Assembly (NCBI GenBank): GCA_021030905.1
Contig: JAGFMI010000019.1
Coordinates: 372,001 to 436,000, forward strand
DNA from: Pyrenula massariospora
Taxonomy: Eukaryota > Ascomycota > Eurotiomycetes > Pyrenulales > Pyrenulaceae
Reading direction: 5' to 3'
DNA length: 64,000 bases
Shown here: one piece after another, positions 11,733 to 22,282 of the stretch
Layout: the number at the start of each line of letters is the position of its first letter
Numbering within the stretch: position 1 is the first letter of the stretch
The notes under the pieces: generated by a model
What the model was told of the DNA's origin: nothing
Seen by the model: only the letters and a program-made list of their open reading frames with translations
Databases searched by the model: none
Program-made: the position numbers and the translations under genes

Positions 11733-12587
11733 ATGGCTTTCGCGCTTGGAGGGGATGGAGGTATGGGCGATATCGGCAACGGCAACTTTCCTCTTGAAGA
11801 TTGGTTTTGGGAGATGCCAGTCTGCACCCGCGTCTGGACGACAGCAACGATCATCACATCAATACTTGTCCAGTGCAAGATTTTGACTCCCTTCCAACTC
11901 TTTTACAGTTTCCGCGCTGTCTACGTGAAATCGCAGGTAAGCCTCCTGAACCGCCCCAAATCGGCCCCGCTCCTACCATCTCCCACCTTGCCTATCAACC
12001 ATTGGCTAACAATATGTCCTTAGTACTGGCGCCTCTTCACAAACTTCACATTCTTTGGTCCCCTATCCCTTGACCTCGCCTTCCATATTTTCTTCCTCCA
12101 ACGCTACTCCCGCCTCCTCGAATCCGCGACCTCCAGCTCCGCCCAATACTCATGGCTCCTCCTCTTCTCAACTCTCTCCCTCCTCGCTCTCTCAACATTC
12201 TTAACCTCCCTCCCCTTCCTTGGCTCCTCCCTCTCCGCCGTCCTCGTCTACGTCTGGTCCCGACGAAATCCCGACACTCGACTTAGCTTCATGGGCGTCT
12301 TCACATTCTCCGCGCCATATCTGCCATGGGTCCTGATGGCTTTCAGCTTGTGTATGCACGGTACCATCCCCAAGGACGAGATACTGGGTTCCGTGGTGGG
12401 ACACGTATGGTATTTCTTTGCGGACGTCTGGCCGAGTCTACATGACGGACAGCGACCGATGGACCCGCCGCAGTGGTGGACCAGGTTATGGGAAGGGAGG
12501 AGACAGGGAGAAGAGGGAGACACCCCGGCTCGAGGCGTGGAGGAGGACGTCGTCAGAGCCGTTGCGACTGGCGTGAATGTCAGGTGA
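11733..12587 (+). CDS. Derlin-family ER membrane protein (ERAD)
   Basis: Two exons, 11733-11936 and 12024-12587, give 255 residues. The intron has a GTAAGC donor and a CTTAG acceptor. Derlins are rhomboid-like pseudoproteases of the ER that take part in retrotranslocation of misfolded proteins. The N-terminus WFWEMPVCTRVWTTATI, then ILTPFQLFYSFRAVY, then, across the splice, YWRLFTNFTFFGPLSLD, is diagnostic. About four to six hydrophobic segments follow, with FMGVFTFSAPYLPWVL near the end of the membrane domain and a polar tail. The start at 11733 fits the usual length. An in-frame ATG at 11571 would add 54 residues unlike the family. Whether this is the Der1-like or Dfm1-like member cannot be decided here. 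Confidence 0.93.
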
Positions 12588-13056
12588 TCACCGTACGACA
12601 TGCATGGTTGGGTGTTCAGGCTGGGATGGGTTATATATTTGCATTGGAAGCGGCATGGGCAGCGCGGAACGTGATCTGGTATGCAATGATATGAACATAA
12701 TTGAGCACATGAGTCTCCATGGATATTGAGACAACAGTGCAGCTACTTGGTAGTACCTGCCATTGAACGAGGGGCCTCAAGGCCACGATTCGTCTCGTAA
12801 TTTCCATCCATATTGCTGATGTTGTTTCTCATTTCTGGCCTATTAAAGTCATGAGTCTCACTGACTTGATTGACTAACGTGTCAAATTATAGAGGTGACC
12901 TAACCACCTAATTCATCCGCCAACTTTCGCAGATGATAATTATATGCCCACTACCTCCGAAATATATAAGGTGCGCTTTCTATAGCTTCTAGCTCCGAGT
13001 TTAACCAAAAATCATTATAAATCCCAGCTATAAGGCGCTCTCTTCGCTCCCTCCTA
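12588..13056. other. Intergenic region between Derlin and cupin 3' ends
   Basis: Convergent 3' flanks. AT-rich segments occur around 12880-13030. No gene was seen. Confidence 0.5.
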
Positions 13057-14017
13057 TCAGTATCTCTTCCCGTACTTTTGCCGCCCCAGCGTCCCGTTAC
13101 TCTGTGCGATTCCACATCTCACCGCGCACTCGCTCATCGGTTCTGCATAAGAAGCTGGGATCTTCTCTTTAAGCTGGCCGATCCTGTCCGCGTCTAGTAC
13201 ACTCCCGTCTCCGCCCACAGCAGTTTGGATAACTTCATGTGGGCCTAGACTGAAGAAGCTCCGAGCTGGGCAATGTCAGTTTTCACGGGCTTGGATAGAT
13301 AATCTACAACAGGGTTACGTGGGGAGCCGGGAGGTGAGACTTACCGATCTGGATCCTCCCCGGATCCCGACTATCAAACGCAGCAGCAAAGACCGCAGGC
13401 TCACAATTCGGATTGAACTGGAAATGAAACTGCCCCTGCGGAATCACCGTCCCCTGATACACGCCCAGCTTCGAGCCAACCTGCAGCAGCGGCGCTTCAT
13501 TGTCGTACGACCCACCGCCGCCGCCGACCGCGCTCCCCGGGTTCTCCTCCAAGACAAGGCCGCAGACGAGCTCGCCCTGGACGACGGTCAGGAACTCGGC
13601 GGCGCGCGGGTGGGTGTGCGGGGTGTTGAGGCCGCAGGGGTTGACGAAGCCGATGCCCGCGGCGACGTTGCCGAGCTGGAGGGCGGGGAAGTTGGCGAGG
13701 GAGGCGAGGTCGATGGTTCCGCCGCTTGGGGGGAGGGCGGTGTTGTTGATGAAGGTGTATGTTAGGTTTGAGATATTGGGGGGCGTTGGGACGAGGACGG
13801 AGAGCTTGGATCGGAGCGAGGGGGCGTGTAGGAGGGAGTCCAGGAGCGCTTGGGTGGAGGCGGAGGGTGGAGGGGGTGAGCGGGGTGTTAGCTTGGGCAC
13901 GTCCTGAGGTGAGGATGGATGTGAGATGTTTAGGAGCTCTGGCTGCTGGGGTTGTTGGAGCAAGGGAGCAGCCCCAGCAAAGAGTGAAAGGAGTGTCTTG
14001 CAGATGATTGGAGCCAT
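13057..14017 (-). CDS. Germin/spherulin-like cupin protein, probably secreted
   Basis: Two exons on the minus strand, 14017-13345 and 13265-13057, give 293 residues. Donor GTAAGT and acceptor CCCAG join to give IQIARSFFSLGPHEVIQTAV, as in fungal spherulin-type proteins. The N-terminus MAPIICKTLLSLFAGAAPLL is a likely signal peptide, followed by a Pro/Ser-rich linker and a single cupin barrel at about residues 70-220. Cupin motif 1 is visible as PHTHPRAAEFLTVVQGEL (His, His, Glu for metal) and motif 2 as PQGQFHFQFN (the fourth ligand His), so the metal site is complete. The start at 14017 gives the signal peptide; the frame is open to 14155 but the extra residues are not signal-like. The substrate or enzyme activity is unknown; relatives include oxalate oxidase-like and structural germins. 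Confidence 0.88.
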
Positions 14018-15677
14018 AGTTAATTTCGGAATAGAGAAAGAAAATCTGAGCATTTGAGGCACGAATAGTGAGATATCAAGGAAGGAACGATGAGATATTG
14101 AGATTGCGGGATGGCCTCTCTTACCAGGTTTTGTGGACATGTAAAGCTTTGGCAAGACGCTGCCATTATGGACAAATATGGTAGCTACAGAGAGTCTTCA
14201 GTCCACACATGCTGTCTGGATGAATCACTAGAAGAAAGTGAAAAAGAAGTTCAAGATAGGGTCGGTATAACCAAACGGTGAACCCAACAATGGTCAGTTC
14301 AGAGCGGGCCTATGCGCTCTTAGGCCATCACCCTGTTACAAAGTCTGCAAGAACACGGCCAAGATCAAGAGTGAAATGTAGGTACGAAAATGAGAAAAGA
14401 CGACGAGAAGATGCAACATTAAGAGCTGGAAACACTGGCTAGGGCCAGGAGCAGATCTATCGTGGTAGTTTTCTGCTGTTGAAGAGTCATGGAACTTCTC
14501 TCTTGACAGTTCAACTCAAGAAGGATAACTAAACCTCAAGTTCCCGGAATATCTTCCTCGAAAAAGAGCACTGAGTACATCATATCTATGGGACAGAGTA
14601 TGCGCGAAAAAGCATCATAGGAGCAGGCATTTTATCAGCCTTTCCAACTCCCTAGATTCTCACGCTTGCAAGTCGCTTTGGCTATTTTGGGAATTTTTCC
14701 TTTCAGCGAGCGCCTATTGAAGATGGGTGATTGGAGACCGCAGCCTACTACATGTTAAAGGTCGTCCTATAATTGTACATTGAAACAAATCGGATGGTGC
14801 CGCAAGGCTCACATTTTCTAGGTGTGACCGACCGCCGGGATTAAGATCTGCATTGTTCCTCTTGATGGATGATAGATATGCTCATTGAATGGTGATGATG
14901 CTTGCTGATGTGCGAACCTAGTATCCTGAGCACGAGTCAGAACGCTCTACTAGATCATCGATCCGAGTTCAGCTAGTGCCATTAAATGAGACCCCAGGCT
15001 CGCAGCCGCAAAGGGCCCTGGTACTGATGGATTTCTGTTTGCTATTCGAGTACCGTCGACCACGAAGGTGGTCATCTATGTGCCTGTCCAGACCTAGAGT
15101 TCAAAGGCAAATGCGATTGACGCTTTTGCTCCAGATACTGCAAGTATAGGTGGGTGCTTCAATTTGGCCCAGGATAGGTTTTGCAGCTTGAGTCTCGATT
15201 TAGAAACCTGGTGGTGGCTTTCTCGCATGCAGTCTTTTTGAGTGATGTCAAAGTAGACATCTGATTCGTTAGTGGTCCGCTTGAAATGCGATGAACTCCC
15301 GCATCGTGTGCGTACGTCGACCTCTAAAAGAAGCACTTCTCGTACTACCTTGTCTTCCTGCCTATAATGCCGGCATTATTCATGCCGGTGGGGTCCAGGA
15401 TGCACGTGTCCCCGAGAGTGCGAGCGGGGGTGGAGAAATAAAATATGCGAATATTCGCAAAGAGCTCCGACGTTCGGTCATGAAGAAAGCAGTCGGCGTC
15501 ACAACATCGAACGCTATATTGCAATATCCAGAGTGTTCCAGACTTCTCATAACCTACTATCTCTCTAGTTAGTACCGTCCCCTAACAAGCCGTGTCAGCC
15601 GCCACAGCCGTCGCAGGAACTCGGGGGGGCTAAATCTTCCCGCTGCTCGCTAAAACGCCACAGCGCCACAGGAATCA
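14018..15677. other. Gene-poor region
   Basis: About 1.66 kb without a supported gene. Short frames at 15094-15336 (-) and 15291-15572 (+) have no recognisable character. A perfect 7-bp inverted repeat with a 5-nt loop lies at 15370-15388 and is probably incidental. The right end carries the promoter of the pseudokinase gene. Confidence 0.45.
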
Positions 15678-17907
15678 ATGGATCCAGTCTCTTTCATGCC
15701 CTTTGTGGTACCCGTCCTTAGAATCTGTTTTTTCTCACTTCGATGTGCAAAAAAATTTTGGGACGCGCCGAGGGAACTCCAGGAGCTATCTTCAGAGGTA
15801 TTACAGCTCAGCACCCTCATAAACAGCCTGAGGTCGCTTAATAACCTCGATCCCCGTGTCCTTGAACCTGCTGTCATCCGACTACAAGATGCACAAAGAC
15901 TGTTCGAAGAGCGACTTTCTAAGACGCAAAGCAGTTCTACACCACGATACAGGCGAAGGTCATGGATTAAACATCACGGGCGCATCCAACAGGTGATCAG
16001 AGACGTTTCAGGAGTGAGGAAAGACCTCACGGCCAACATGCTTTTGACGAATCTGTATGAAACGTGCTCCATTCTGAAGCATGAGCTAACGATCTAGATC
16101 TTCTGTTGCTGCAATGCGGAACGAGCACAATAATTTACTAAACCATGTTCGCGAACAGGAACAGGCAATATCCGCACTGATTCAGATCAACAACAATGTC
16201 AATATCGATCAGGAGTTGCAGCTGGGACAGACTGCAGTTATTGACCCCTTCCTTGACGCAGCATCCCAGTTTTCTGAAGATGTTTCTGAGGCGCTGCAAT
16301 TTCTCACGCCTCGCGATGATTTGTCTATCTCTAGTTACTCGTTAGAGACATCTCGAGCCTTCTACCCTGAGCAATATGTTGTCGAAGGACCTCCCTATGA
16401 TCGGATTGCTGTCTTTTCAATGAACGCAATTTCTTGGAATCCAACCACACGGGTCGATAAATATTTTCTTTTGTTCGCAAAGGACGCACGACATTGGAGC
16501 CGAGTGACTGTGACAGCAACAGTACCGTCAGAACTACCAGAAGTATGCTCACCCTACAGTGTGCCTTCCTACTATACTTTACCTAGTTATATCCAGCCTC
16601 AACTTGAGGGACTCATGGACAGGCTTGACCTGTCCATGTTGGTCACTAACATTAGCATTGTTGTTCAGCCGAATGGTGAAGGAATTCCTGCTTTTGACCC
16701 AGAAATTTGCAAAATCACTGAAGACACATCAAAAGCAGCAACTATAAACACTACAACTGCTGAATATCTTGCGGAAATCGAAAGTCGAGGTCTGCCTCAA
16801 TATTTGGAGAGCGAAGTCGTTGTCCTCGCGAGGGACGATACCTCTGAATATTTCGTTCTTGTGGATTCAAAACAATGTTTTGAGCACAAAATACCTTTCG
16901 CGGATACCAATGACGAGGAAGAGATTCGTGAATTTATTGCTGATATGAAACTACTTTTGACGGCACAAGGGTGTTCAGCGGTTCCACGCTTTGTAGGGGT
17001 AGTCCTCAGTGATGACCGAACACAAATTTGCGGCTACCTAGTTGAGGATCGTGGACAGACCAATCTTCAAAAGATCTTCGAAAAGGCTCACGTACAGAAA
17101 AGGCACATTCCATGGGAGCGACGACAAAAGTGGATCCGGCAAATCATCACAACGACGGCTGACATTCATCGGCGGGGATCGTGGGTTGGTCGTCTCAATC
17201 CCGGTTGGGTTGGAGTATATCCGGACTATAGCATTTGTATCTCTCACTTCAAGTCGACAGTGAGTCATCTGAAGAATTACGGAGGTAGACTGGCTCCTGA
17301 GTTACGCCAGACTACCGCACCTGGCGCCTTGGCGCTCGGACAAAATCTAACCTTTCAATCTGACCTGTTTGACCTTGGTCTCCTTATTTGGAAACTGACC
17401 GAGCACGATCAAACCCAAACCAATATGTTCTGCATGAAAAGCGAATGTCAGACGTTCCCTCGATATCTATGTACCGCAGATCATGCCAATCCAATTCAAT
17501 TACCTCTTTGCTCAGGTGATATTCCGCCAGATATCAACACTATCATCGGCCATTGCCGACAAGAAGTGCCCTCTCACCGGAAATCAGCAGCTGCGCTGCT
17601 TGAAATGCTACCCCCAGACAGTGGGCTCTCAGACCTCTCCCAAGAAGAACCAGCTTCAACAGAAAGCTCTCAAGCCGAGATTGTTCCAGCTAACCAAATG
17701 GCCTGGTGGTGCGATGCGTGTACATTGCCTGCTGTAGACGAACATTACCATTGCGGCATTTGTAACCAAGGCGACTTTGACCTTTGTTCTGACTGCGTTG
17801 CGAAAGGCGTCTGCTGCTTCGATGCTGCCCACAAGTTGACCCGCAGAGTTTGCAGAGATGGTAAGCTAGTCGAAGAGCCGACTCCAAAACAGGAACTTGC
17901 TGTCTGA
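15678..17907 (+). CDS. HeLo-like N-domain / pseudokinase-like / ZZ zinc-finger protein
   Basis: Two exons, 15678-16054 and 16098-17907, give 728 residues. The 43-nt intron has GTATGA donor, a GCTAACG branch and CTAG acceptor; without it the frame stops at 16097. Residues 1 to about 160 form a helical STAND-type/HeLo-like domain starting MDPVSFMPFVV. Residues about 360-600 resemble a protein kinase: a glycine-poor N-lobe, CGYLVEDRGQTNLQKIFE as hinge, RQIITTTADIHRRGSWVGRL in place of the HRD/HGDLKP loop, SHF in place of DFG, then LAPELRQ and SDLFDLGLLIWKL. The catalytic Asp of HRD and the DFG motif are missing, so it is probably a pseudokinase. Residues about 665-715 are a ZZ-type zinc finger (WWCDACTLP, then CGICNQGDFDLCSDC, ending in a His-containing FDAAHKLTRR). 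The arrangement suggests a signalling or cell-death adaptor, but this is inference. Confidence 0.85.
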
Positions 17908-18299
17908 GAACCAGCCCTTCTTTTGAGTGTGCCAGCAATGATACCGGGATGATTGAGCTGCGCATAAATAGCGCGCAGCACACCTTATCAAAATCTCGCC
18001 TTTGCGCGTATGTTCAGGAAAGAGGGGCGCTCTAACACTGACAGTTGATCACGGAAAAGTCAGACATAGACAGAACGTGATCCTATGGCTCTTCTCCGAG
18101 GCTGACTAGCTCTGTGATATGGAGATCACTAAGAATTGTCTTGAACCCCGAGGTTCGAGGCAACAATGTCTGATCGTGTTACCATTACAGGATAATGAAA
18201 ACTCTAGGGCTACAAAACACAAAAGATAATGCTAGGCCATCTCCCAGACAGAAAAAGGCGAGGCGGCAGCTTGCAAAAACCCTCGAACCTCACAACAAA
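17908..18299. other. Short intergenic region
   Basis: 392 bp between the ends of two convergent genes. No signal beyond expected 3' flanks. Confidence 0.5.
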
Positions 18300-18698
18300 T
18301 CAATCCAGACCTATCTTATCAACCCACCAGGCCATCGTTATTTTCACGATAATCAACCCAACATAGGTCAACAAGCCCAATATCGAAAAAATAATGATAA
18401 TGAGCACTCCACCGAGTATCGCCTTCACACCCTTCATCCCCGGCCTACGGAGCTGGATCTCCAGCAAAATGACTGCGCCCATGGCGATTGATGCGAGACC
18501 GATCCAGGACGCGGCTAAAAATATGATGAAGCCCGTGGATGGGGTACCGACGGGGACTGCGATTGGCAGCTCGAGATCGCTGTTTGACATGGCAGTGGAA
18601 TTTTTGGTTGAGAGGCTTGGGAGTACGATTGATGTTATGGTGCCGGTGGGGTTTAGGATGCTGGGAGCATTTAGAGTGCCGGTTGCATTCAAGGGCAT
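18300..18698 (-). CDS. Small two-TM membrane protein, unknown
   Basis: An unspliced frame of 132 residues with a clear membrane-protein pattern. The N-terminal 55 residues are Thr/Ser/Asn-rich with N-glycosylation sequons (for example NAT and NST). Two long hydrophobic segments follow, at about residues 58-80 (FIIFLAASWIGLASIAMGAVILL) and about 92-118 (ILGGVLIIIIFSILGLLTYVGLIIV), separated by a basic loop LRRPGMKGVK. The family is not recognised. A 62-codon frame just upstream on the same strand (18953-18765) also looks protein-like and could be a further exon or a separate micro-ORF, so the 5' end is uncertain. Confidence 0.5.
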   Translation of the reverse strand: MPLNATGTLNAPSILNPTGTITSIVLPSLSTKNSTAMSNSDLELPIAVPVGTPSTGFIIFLAASWIGLASIAMGAVILLEIQLRRPGMKGVKAILGGVLIIIIFSILGLLTYVGLIIVKITMAWWVDKIGLD

Positions 18699-20036
18699 TT
18701 TTGGTGGAGGGAGAGTCTACACTGGGCCTGTGACACAGAGGGTTTACAGTCTCACGGGGTCAGGTTAGTGAGCTCCGTTGGTTAGGAAGAAGTGGAAGAT
18801 GAGTAATAGGACGTCTGTTACATCCCTGAGATCCAGGGTCGCGGAAAAAGCCCACTCTAACTTACGGGTGATGAACAAAGGAGGCCACCCATCATCTTTG
18901 GGTGTGCACCAAAGAACGTTGTTAATTTCCATTGTGATCTCTTCCAATGCCATTGTTGTAACACAAAGCGAGAGTCCATGGCAAATGTGCCATGACGAGG
19001 TCTGTTTAGTAGCCTCGGCATGATGAGAGTTGCGGATATATTGTGACTTAAGTGCAATGGCTTGCTACTGCCTCGCGGTGTGTAAGGTTGAGAGGAAACT
19101 TGGCTACGAAATTGGTTGAGATCGTAGCAGTCGATCAGCCGGTTCCAGGAAATGTAAGATCGCGGATTGCAATTGTCCACACGAGATCGAAGTTGCACGG
19201 AAGGTCTCTGGTGTAGGTCGACATGGAGCCATTAGAAACTAAATATTCACTGCCTCGATGGTCACGAATATTGATTCTGGCAGGGTCTTTATCACTTTAT
19301 TTTCGGATGGAGGCTCCGACAAGCTGCGAGTAATTATTTCAAGACTCCGGGTGAGAAAGATGTAAAAGTAAGTTTTCGAACGCGGATGCCTCATCTCCTT
19401 TGACCTCACGACAAAATTGTGATCAGTTCTGGATGTTCGATTTGTCTTTTCACCGGCTCTAGTCTATGATCAGCTCGGAGCATAGGTTTGAGGCCAACTG
19501 TTGAGTTCTATTCGGCGTGCTCGACAGCAACGACACCAGATTTGGGGCCTACAATGTAAAGCTAAGGAGTACCTGATGCATAGGCTTTTCGCCACTTCTA
19601 TCAAATCATGAATCTGATAGGCCCAGACACCGGATGGCTCGTATGCCGAGTAACCGGCATCATGCAACAGCTGCTGTGCGATTGGAGCCAATGTCAAGTT
19701 TGAGGCTTACCATACGCTCAGCATGTTGCGAGCCTTGCAGATTTTGAGGCTTACCATCCGCACCAGGCGATGACCTCAAAGGGGGAACGGAGATTCTCTT
19801 GGCAAAATCCAAGCATAAAGCCACTCTTTCCTCCACAACCACTGTCTTTCTTCTCCTTTTTTCTTTGCTCTCCCTATCCGAGCAGGTGCATTTGCACCTT
19901 CTCAAGCTCTTAGACCTCGCTTATCACTATAAATCCTCAGCTGCTCGTCAGTCCTCTGTCACCACCACCACGGGTTATCTCGCAGCATTTCCGTGGGCAC
20001 AGCTCCACCATTTCTCTTCAACATGCTTCGGAATTA
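18699..20036. other. Intergenic region with a short protein-like frame
   Basis: About 1.3 kb. The minus-strand frame 18953-18765 (62 codons) has a plausible coding pattern (TPKDDGWPPLFITRKLEWAF) but no known family. The rest shows no gene. The right end should contain the promoter, and possibly a missing first exon, of the C2H2 gene. Confidence 0.4.
19928..19934 (+). promoter_or_regulatory. Candidate TATA box upstream of the C2H2 gene
   Basis: TATAAAT lies about 110 bp before the first codon of the zinc-finger frame and about 270 bp before its first in-frame ATG. The call rests only on the sequence match and the position. Confidence 0.3.
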
Positions 20037-20697
20037 GTGCTTGAGGCTGAAGATCTTCAAGGCCAATGTGTTGATCCTCGGTTACTCGATCTTAGGAACA
20101 CCGACGACTCAACAAATTGGGGAAGATCTTCATCTTCAAGACAGAGTGATGCAGCATATTTCCACCAAGACCTAGAAATCGACGATGGATTTTATTCGAT
20201 GATCAATGCGACTGAAAATTATGTTGGAGACTTTACACATTCTTTGCTGGACACGTCCATCAGTGAAGATCCTTTTCCCCTATTATTTTGGGCGACCCAA
20301 CCGTCAGACTCTACCGAGCTTTCAGTGGCATCCATTGCCGGCCATCCGTTCCCATGTTCTGAATGCTCTGTTTCATTTGCTAAGCGGTACGAGTTGAAGT
20401 AAGCAATTTTGGCTATCGTTCCTCGTTTGTGACAGCAAATTTGACGAATATATTAGTAGGCATTTCAAAAGCCATTCACGGCCTTACAAGTGTCACGCGA
20501 ATCTGTGCGAGAGAGCTTTCCAATTCAATCGTGATCTTCAACGTCATGTTAAGCATAAGCACAAGGAATTGGTACCAGACTTCGACCCGTTCTATTGTCC
20601 CTATCAGGGATGCAAGCGCTCGGCCGAATATAGGAAGGGGTTCACAAGGTCGGAAAGTCTTAAGAGACACGTGCGAAAGCTTCATGCTTCAAGCTAA
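20037..20697 (+). CDS. C2H2 zinc-finger protein, 5' end unresolved
   Basis: Two exons are visible, up to 20398 and 20457-20697, joined by an intron with GTAAGC donor and ATTAG acceptor. This acceptor was chosen because it gives the canonical finger spacing C-x2-C-x12-H-x3-H (CSECSVSFAKRYELNRHFKSH). Two further fingers follow: CHANLCERAFQFNRDLQRH and a C-x4-C finger with a long loop (CPYQGCKRSAEYRKGFTRS then ESLKRHVRKLH). This is the fungal-type arrangement of DNA-binding regulators. The N-terminal part is acidic and Ser-rich. The frame is open back to a TAG before 19920 but contains no ATG until 20199; codon 20037 is GTG. So the start codon lies in an unseen upstream exon, translation begins at 20199 (146 residues), or the gene has lost its start. 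Confidence 0.65.
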
Positions 20698-21553
20698 AAA
20701 CAATGAGCCATTGTGGACCCACAGTGTTGTCAAATTTCCTTTGTCGAAGCAGTGCGATCGGCTAGTCTGTGTCTGCGCTGCACATCATTACGGTGTCAAG
20801 AGATTCAGATTGGCAAAGGCTAATTACCACCGACGTACTCTCGTTTTTAGATTAGCCAACCACATTCAATCAATCATCCCTCAAAAAAGCATGCCATTAG
20901 ACCTAAGGTCACCATGACTGGCGCTTCAACCCGGAATACGGTGAAAGGCATAGCTTGTGTCCTGCCCGTCTATTGCGGGATAAGCCATGTACGATGGAAC
21001 AACCACGCCACATGGGGCTCTTGGTCAACTCCTAGTTTCGGTAGATCCACGTGCTTCAATCTCAATGGACACGCCTTTTGCTCGCTCATTTCTTTGCTAC
21101 ATTTTTATTTTTCTTCGGTCACGTTAGTGTGTACAGAAGCTGGTGAAAATCGTTAAACTTCTCTTCTCGCTGCTTACCTTCGCACAGGCAACGTCGCCAT
21201 GTGTGTTCCTTTACACGGTGTACTTCTCCTGACGCGACCCACAAAAGCCTAAAACATCGCACTCACCTCGAGGTCTTGGAAAGGGTAGGGCGAGAAAACA
21301 CGGTCCCATAATCTGTTCTGAACAACCCGCCAGATCCTCAGCAACTTGTGAACATGTGCACAATATTCGTCATACAGCGATCTTCCCAAATTATGAAAAC
21401 GCCACTCTTGATACAGTAGAACCCTATATAGTGCCCTGTACAGGATTGACGTGGTAGGTAAATATAAAAAAATCCAATGAATACGTCCAAGATTGGTTAA
21501 ATTGTTGGTAGTCGAGAAGGACGGGAGAACCCGTGCTCGCCAATCCCGCCTTG
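20698..21553. other. Convergent intergenic region
   Basis: About 0.86 kb between the zinc-finger gene and the GNAT pseudogene. Short frames only. No repeat or RNA gene was seen. Confidence 0.45.
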
Positions 21554-22282
21554 CTAAGTGTTGTCATCCGTTACCGTTATTGGTAACCTTACCATATACC
21601 TAAAACGGTAATTACCAAACCCCTTATCTCCGCCTTTGGCTCCCTCCGCCCATTCCCGCAAGTCCGCATCCAAATGCTGCACGGTCTCGAATCCGGTTTT
21701 CGTGTAAATAGGAGCGCCGTAGGCAGACGCCCACAGAAAAATCCCCAATCCCCTCTCATCCGCCAGCCTATTGCCATATTTGATCATAGCGGTCCCCATG
21801 CCTCTCCGCTGGAAAGCCGGGTCCGTGAACATCGCAAGGGTCCGCATATGCCTCCTGCCGCGCGTAGCGCGGTTGACCCACTGATTTGTATCCGCTTCGA
21901 CAAATTAAGCCAAGCCCGGCGGGAAGTCAATCTCTCCTTTCCCTGGGCCCTCCTTGGCCTTACGCTCTGCTTCCGTCTGGAGGAGCTCTGCGTCGGTCTT
22001 GGCGTCGAGCTTGCGGATCTCGGCGGCAGACAGATCGTACCATGATGCCCATGCTGCGAGCTGGCCGGTGACGGTGTCGATAGCTTTTATGTGGCTCCAG
22101 TTAGGTTCTTCAAGCTAGCCCTCTAGCATGTCGGTCACTCGAGCTTCGAAATCTGCCGGCGTGGGGAAAAAGAGCTTGAAGGCGTTGTCGGCAAGGCACG
22201 AAATGACGTGGATCTGCGTAAGGCGCAGAATGTCGGCGCGAGTGGCCGGTTGGAGGGCGAAGGTGGGTGTGGAAGATGCCAT
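21554..22282 (-). pseudogene. GNAT-family N-acetyltransferase, two in-frame nonsense codons
   Basis: One frame of 243 codons from ATG at 22282 to the stop at 21554 is interrupted only by TAG at codon 56 (22115-22117) and TAA at codon 126 (21905-21907). It reads as a complete fungal GNAT: an N-terminal strand-helix (TFALQPATRADILRLTQI), the middle strand VTGQLAAWASWYD, a charged insertion, and the acetyl-CoA binding core MFTDPAFQRRGMGTAMIKYG, followed by GLGIFLWASAYGAPIYTKTGF. The R-R-G-M-G loop is intact. No splice signals surround either stop. TAG can come from TGG and TAA from CAA, each by one transition in TpG or CpA context. The rest of the frame is undamaged, so the inactivation looks recent. 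A sequencing error at two sites is less likely. Confidence 0.8.

Noticed and set aside
15370-15388. Hairpin CCGGCAT-TATTC-ATGCCGG
   Set aside because: A single 7-bp stem in a long non-coding stretch, with no T-run, paired element or conserved context. Likely chance.
18130-18180. GGTTCGAGG as a possible tRNA B box
   Set aside because: No A box at the right distance and no cloverleaf could be drawn. Other TTCGA matches in the window failed the same test.
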